A stretch of 64,000 nucleotides of DNA, taken from NCBI GenBank assembly GCA_946699065.1, contig CAMPDV010001466.1:52091-116090 (forward strand). The letters run 5' to 3'. The position numbers and the translations under genes were made by a program. The notes beneath the pieces are model-generated. The model had not been told where the DNA came from, ran no database searches, and was given only the letters and a program-made list of their open reading frames with translations. Of the stretch, positions 59,101 through 64,000 are shown piece after piece (within the stretch, counting starts at the first letter, position 1; each line of letters opens with the position of its first letter). Source of the stretch: Loxodes magnus (taxonomy: Eukaryota; Ciliophora; Karyorelictea; Loxodida; Loxodidae).

Positions 59101-60970
59101 TTCTTAATTGTATTTCCCTTAATAATAAGCTTCTGCCAATCTGTGGATTTCTCAAGCGACCGCGCTTTTTCTTTTAAAAGTTTCTTCATTAAATTTTTAA
59201 GTTTAAAGTGTATTTCCTTTATTATTATAAACTTCGATTAAGTTCAATGTTTGTTTATCAAGCATCATAACATTTAACAGTCTTCATACTAAAATAGATC
59301 TCTGTATGTATTTCTTTTAGTCAAGCCAGCATTGCTCGATTAAGCCTTTTAATATCATTATAGCATTCAATAATTACTTATGAAGAGCCTTTTCTTCGTT
59401 ACTGAAGATATTTTACTTTGCGTTTGCTTCAGCTTAAAGTTCTTATGTTTACTTTTATTAAATTCTTTAGCTTGTCAAGAGCAAAATTTTAAGTAATGGA
59501 TTATTAGAGTCCAGCTACTACGTAATTAGGCATTATTTAGCTCTTTTCCAAAGTGATTAAATCCTTACTTAAGCTTTCCTAGCTAGCAAAATTTAAGATT
59601 TTAGCAGATTATTTTAAATATTTTCAAGTAGAATAGAGAACTGTCTATATATATTGAACCATGGTAAGCAAGCTCCTTATCTAAAAGATTAGCTAATTTA
59701 AGTTGATAAAAAGAAGAACGAATCTCCAGTTAAAAATGGTCTAACTTCCTCTAAACTCTCCTCAAAGATTTAAGCTATTTGAGTATACTAGAAAAGCCAA
59801 ACAGAACAATAAAATCATTAAATTTCAATTAAAACTGACAAACTACAAAAATTATCATGCCTTAAGAGCATAAAAGAAAAACAGAGTTAATAGAGTTATT
59901 CTACTTTTATTGTACTAGCAATTTATCAGCAAAGCATTCATTACTAACCAGAAGTAGTAGCGGTCAAATAAAAGAAGAAAAGCAAATTTTTAAAGTAAAT
60001 ACTATAATTATTGTTGCTTATCTCCCTTTAACTTAATTAATCTTAATGTGATTATTTTTTATCTAATTGAAATAGCTATAATTTAGATTAGTTTTCTCAC
60101 TTCTAATGATTGAAACTTCTATCAAATGGTAATAATTTTATTTATTTTATTAAATATCTTTTTAAGTTTAATTTAGGGAGCGCATTTGAGCAGACAAATG
60201 TTAATGAATAAGGATTCTGTGATACTATCTTTAGTATCTTTAGTAGTTATCCTTTAGATGTAAGTTATTATTTTAAATTTACTAAAATCTAGCATTTAAT
60301 AGAATAGTTCTATTCATTTAACTACTATATACTTCTCAATTATTATCTACATCAAAGTTTCTTAATTCTTCCTATAATTTAAATAATTTACCTTTTATTA
60401 AAATAAGCTTCTCTATAATTAGGATCTAGTTTCAATGCTACTCGATTGCTTTTTCATATCTACCTAATTTGTCAAACAAGCTTGTTCTTAGTGTAGAAAG
60501 AAGTGCCGTAGCTTTGAAACTAAGCTTTAGATTCTATTTCCTCTTGATGTTTGCTTTCTTAAATAAATCTTTTTCCTTTTTAAAGCTGCATGATCCGATA
60601 AATTTAATTGCTAAAGTTAAAATTTTAAATTTCTTTTTCATTTTACCCAACATCTTCATAGCATCTCCTTTATTAGCATAAGCTTGAATCATAAAGGAAC
60701 TAAGTAAGCATATCTAAACACTCTATAGCTTCAATATTTTACCTTGGCTTTTTAAATCTTCAGCCTTATTATTGTAGACAAGAACAATTAGAATTTAGTC
60801 AAAGATCTCATGGAAACACTCAACAGTTTCTTCTTTCTTCTTTAAGTTTTTCATTGCAGCCTTTTTACTACAATAGCCTCATAAAGTGGGAATTGAATAT
60901 CACTATTAAAAGACTGGAATGGTTCATCCTTGTGACTAATCTTGAAAATACTAAGCATACCTGTTGCTAG
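56200..60970 (-). pseudogene. degenerate TPR cluster
   Basis: The minus strand carries many recognisable but imperfect tetratricopeptide units. Examples: SLYKLGRYQEALNCFSTTIK near 57560-57500, EKTIECYNIASQHNPKNANY near 56760-56690, and LGRYEKAIE directly joined to ALKLDPNYREAYFNKR near 60470-60390. The last lacks four codons of the normal repeat and changes frame. Units in different frames and with missing segments indicate one or more decaying relatives of the TPR genes at 16623 and 39173. Parts may still be transcribed. The 0.6-kb segment shared with 46880 lies inside this region. Confidence 0.5.
56885..57470 (-). repeat. 0.6-kb duplicated segment, copy 2
   Basis: Direct counterpart of 46880-47490, in the same orientation, about 10 kb away. 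Probably the source copy, since it is continuous with TPR-like sequence on its 5' (minus-strand) side. Confidence 0.8.
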
Positions 60971-60976
60971 ATACTT

Positions 60977-61032
60977 AAGAGTTTTACTCTTCAGTTTAGA
61001 AGACTGATAGGCTAACCATTGCGCCACAAACC
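60977..61032 (-). tRNA. tRNA-Arg (TCT) 5' fragment
   Basis: The minus strand reads GGTTTGT (acceptor), GGCGCAATGGTTAGCC (D arm), then a TCAGT/ACTGA stem around loop CTTCTAA (anticodon TCT). After the variable region there is no GGTTCGA B box and no 3' acceptor strand complementary to GGTTTGT, so this is a truncated tRNA or tRNA-derived fragment rather than a working gene. It sits at the edge of the degenerate TPR cluster. Confidence 0.7.
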
Positions 61033-61034
61033 TT

Positions 61035-62115
61035 ATGCTGTTTTTGTGAATTGTAAATTAAGGAAAGGAGACAGTTAATTTATGGTTAAATAGTTTGGCT
61101 GCATTACATTGAATGGTTGTTGTTATGAGGTGATGATTTAATGTTGGGTAGTTTTAAGGTGTTTAGAGGTAGGAATTCTACTGATTATAGTTGTAGCATG
61201 ATTAATTTGTAGGAGTTTTTTGTTGGTTATGAATCTTGTTTGTTATGAATTGAATGGTAGTTAGTTAATAACTATAACTGAATAAGGGCTGTAATAGTAA
61301 ATAGAGATGATTATATTAAATTAGTATAATTGATATAAGTTATTTGTGTATTTGAGTTATTTTAGCTATGCTTATAGCTATTTTAGTGGTTATGAAAGAA
61401 TAAGGAAGTTAGGATAAATATTGACTTAAGTTTGTTATTAGTTTAGATAAATGTGTATAATGATTTAGTTAGAATCTGCTTAATCTATCTCTCTAATTAC
61501 ATGCTTACTAATGTTGGTTGTTTTTACTAATTATACTATAATGGAGATAATGTAATAATAGTGTATACTTTGAATGATATGAAAACTAGTTTAAGTTGGT
61601 AATTATAATATTACTATCTAAGCATGTTTAATGATCTGCTTTATAATAAGCTTTTATCTTCTATATTTCCTAACTTCTTACATTTGATTATACTTCCTTA
61701 TTATTATTTCTAACTGCTTAATTAGATTATGAGCTGTATAATTGTGTTACCTTATATAAATAATCTATTTATAGCTACTACTTGTTACAACTAAGATACT
61801 CTTTATTTATCCATAATACCACTTACCTAAGAGTATTATTAGCTTAAAGTAAAAAACATATCTTTAAATTATTAAAGCTTAGGTAACTGATATTTAGTAG
61901 ATCTATTAAATAAGATCAAAGTCTACAAGGGATAATTAAATAAATAAGATAAATAACCTTAAGATATTACAACAATAATAATAGTCATTGCTTAGCTTAA
62001 CAACTAAGATAATATAATCAAGGCTTACAAGCATCAGCAAATCAACATCAACATACCACACATAACAAAACTAGTCTTTTCAAAACTTTAGATTCACAAT
62101 CTTTAAGATAAATCA
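61035..62115. other. strand-skewed non-coding region
   Basis: From about 61060 to 61600 the plus strand is rich in G and T and poor in C (for example TGGTTGTTGTTATGAGGTG). From about 61620 it turns to C/T- then A/C-rich. No protein-like frame supported in it. Confidence 0.45.
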
Positions 62116-62123
62116 ACTTAGCT

Positions 62124-62555
62124 ATGTCAGAAAAACTTAATTAGTAATCAATTTAATCAAGAAACCAAAACTAAATAGTAAGTAGATTTCCTAAATTAAC
62201 TATACAGGATAATCAAAGATTCAAGTATTCAGATTTTAAGCTTTACTAATCAAACAGCAACAACATTTTTACATCCATTTTCTAAAATCTATAAGGCTCA
62301 TTTAGTGGACTTTATATATCATTTAAACAAGCTAAATCTTTTATTAGACTAATTAAGAAAATCATTAGACCAAAGCAAGCTACCAAAAAGAAATTTTAGA
62401 TCTAAAAGAGAAGCAGAAAAACAGGAGACCAAACACTTAAAGAAAGCTTTAAGTTTGGAAGTAATATAAATTTATTTCTAGTATTAGAAACAGCGTAAAA
62501 TAGCATATTTAATGCCTTTTCAAGCCTAAATAATCAATAGAAGAACTTACTTTGA
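62124..62555 (+). CDS. small basic hypothetical protein
   Basis: Single frame of 143 residues from ATG 62124 (MSEKLNQQSIQSRNQNQ) to TGA 62553-62555. The centre reads RFKYSDFKLYQSNSNNIF and the second half is very basic (RLIKKIIRPKQATKKKFQIQ) before a hydrophobic end (NLFLVLETAQN). Only Gln-reassigned codons occur inside; there is no internal TGA, which supports both frame and stop. No family recognised. A stem-loop starts at the stop codon. Confidence 0.6.
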
Positions 62556-62583
62556 GAGTGTCATTTGCTAGGTTGCACTCTCT
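62554..62583 (+). terminator. stem-loop overlapping the stop codon
   Basis: GAGAGTG and CACTCTC form a perfect 7-bp stem around a 15-nt loop. The first arm begins with the GA of the TGA stop. It could mark the 3' end of the short gene at 62124 or be chance. Confidence 0.45.
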
Positions 62584-62589
62584 TAGTAT

Positions 62590-63440
62590 ATTAGCAGAAA
62601 CAATTAATTAAAGGTTTTGAAAGGAAGTTGGAAAAGTATAATATTAAGTAGTTTCGTAGTAAGTTGATAAGGTGTTAATTAATTATAGTGGAACTATAAA
62701 GCATAAGAGAAGGATATTAGTGGTAATTTATGAAAAGGTTGTAATAATTGAATCTATTTTGATGATAAATGTTTCTAGTAAAAGATTGTTACTTGACTTA
62801 AATGAATATTATGGGTTATAATTTGTTAAAGTTGTAAGCAATTGAATAATAATGTAGCTATGATTACAATTGATGTATAATAACTTAAATTAATTATTGA
62901 TCTGGTAGTTTGAAATAATTAAAATGGAGAGTCTAAATGTAATTAAAAAAGCCTATTAGTCTAAGTATTTTGATATAAATCAATTATAAGATTATACTAA
63001 CTAACTTTTAAGCATGCTATTATTATTACTAACTATATTACTATATCTTTATATAATTATCACTTATTTGCTTAACATATAAAGTTTATATAATTTAAGA
63101 TATCTTTATAGTAAGAAATTTAGTAAATTAGTAAATGCTTTATTAATTCAAGAATTTGAGGGATTGACTAAGGGGTTTTGATAATGTTATCTATTTAACT
63201 TTAAGTTTATTGCTTATAATAAACCTTAGTTTTCAATATTTGGATTTATTATATTATGGAAGAATTTTGATGAGATAAAAAGTTTAAATTATAAGAAGAG
63301 CTTTAGATCTAATTTTAGTGTTAGTTTTCTATTAATAGATTTGAAAATGCTATTAGATATTTAATTTCATACCTTACTTCTATGTTTCTATTATTTTCAT
63401 TTTATACACTGAAATTAAGTCTAATGGCATTGTTATAATT
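62590..63440. other. strand-skewed AT-rich DNA
   Basis: G/T-rich from about 62590 to 62950 (for example GGAAGTTGGAAAAGTATAAT), then AT-rich. No gene supported. Confidence 0.4.
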
Positions 63441-63459
63441 TTAATAAATTCAATCTTTT

Positions 63460-63640
63460 TTCCTAAGGGGGGTATAATCTTTTCATAATGAAAGCTTATA
63501 AAATATCAGGTTTGATTAAAAATAGCTTAGCAATATCGCAGCAGCTTAGCCTTCTAAATCTTAAATTGTGATTCCTTTATAATATAAGCTTATGCTAAGT
63601 TAATTTGCTATTAAAAGCTATAAATTTGTTTATTCATAAT
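63460..63640 (-). pseudogene. TPR remnant
   Basis: The minus strand carries a short patch (QKAKLLRYCQAIFNQ preceded by an AYIIKES-like segment) that recalls one tetratricopeptide unit of the local family. Too short to be a gene. Confidence 0.25.
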
Positions 63641-64000
63641 TAAAAACTCCTAAAAAGCTTTTTAACAAATGGACTTATTAATATTTAGATGAATAGTAAA
63701 TTTATTGTTTATTTAATGATTATACTTGCAGTATCAATAGTTTCTAGACTTAATAGATTTTAACTCTAAGTTATTATTTTATTGCTTCTATAACTTAAAA
63801 GGCTGAGTTACACCCACTCAATGTTATTAAGTTACTTAATAATTAGAAGTATAACTAAGAATTACTCTTAGCTTATTAAATCTCAAAATTATTCAAAGTG
63901 TCATTTCTATATCAATGTAATATCCTAGAATTAGATTTACTTTATACCCAATAACAGTCAAATAGACTAAGACCAATTTAATTCAATTACTATCATTTAT

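Noticed and set aside
1389-60681. The standard-code ORFs of 60-102 codons across the window
   Set aside because: They assume TAA, TAG and TGA are stops. Recognisable genes show that all three are sense codons here. Apart from the first part of the SRPBCC gene at 31732 and short patches such as that at 54145, these ORFs are random open stretches or shadows.

Overview
The window looks like nuclear DNA of a ciliate that has reassigned all three standard stop codons. TAA and TAG read as Gln in every recognisable gene. TGA reads as Trp inside genes: it fills the conserved Trp of WD40 repeats (IKIWNF), of the kinase-fold motif SDIWSLG and of a CDPAWV motif. TGA is also the only credible terminator where conserved sequence ends. 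This combination is known from karyorelict ciliates (Loxodes, Parduczia) and the heterotrich Condylostoma. The loose gene spacing, retained repeats and very AT-rich intergenic DNA fit a Loxodes-like karyorelict best, but the species is an inference. Standard-code ORFs in this window are therefore nearly all meaningless. Because no frame is ever closed, frame and strand had to be judged from composition and homology, so several entries are explicitly provisional.

Layout. 0.4-2.2 kb: one hypothetical CDS and a GC-elevated island. 2.2-7.2 kb: AT-rich desert. 7.2-8.1 kb: WD40 gene. 8.6-10.1 kb: repeats, a minisatellite and a coiled-coil/CCHC ORF. 10.2-13.2 kb (minus): long coiled-coil gene with apparent tiny introns. 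14.8-15.65 kb: a second CCHC unit flanked by 15-bp direct repeats. 16.6-19.5 kb: TPR plus pseudokinase gene. 20.0-22.3 kb: small basic ORF, SPRY-like protein and a single-pass membrane protein. 22.5-26.5 kb: two hypothetical genes. 27.2-28.6 kb: tRNA-Arg(CCT), tRNA-Ser(TGA), tRNA-Thr(AGT). 29.2-31.6 kb: coding-like DNA of uncertain strand. 31.7-32.2 kb: SRPBCC-fold protein. 32.25-34.4 kb: hypothetical gene. 34.7-35.5 kb: fold-back element. 37-39 kb: basic coiled-coil and Lys/Gln-rich ORFs. 39.2-41.8 kb: second TPR-pseudokinase paralogue with a nearly perfect 102-bp repeat array.

From about 42 to 61 kb the DNA is dominated by duplications. A large inverted duplication (about 43.2-46.7 kb against 51.8-55.3 kb) carries a multi-membrane-segment gene, a second gene and the start of a TPR-like gene. 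A separate 0.6-kb segment at 46.9 kb recurs at 56.9 kb, inside a decaying TPR cluster that ends beside a tRNA-Arg fragment. 61-64 kb is mostly non-coding with strand-skewed composition, one small basic protein gene and a TPR remnant.

The strongest functional theme is the pair of TPR scaffold proteins with a catalytically incomplete kinase fold, surrounded by degraded TPR relatives: an expanding and decaying local family. I found no sign of a bacterial-style defence system, CRISPR array or rRNA.
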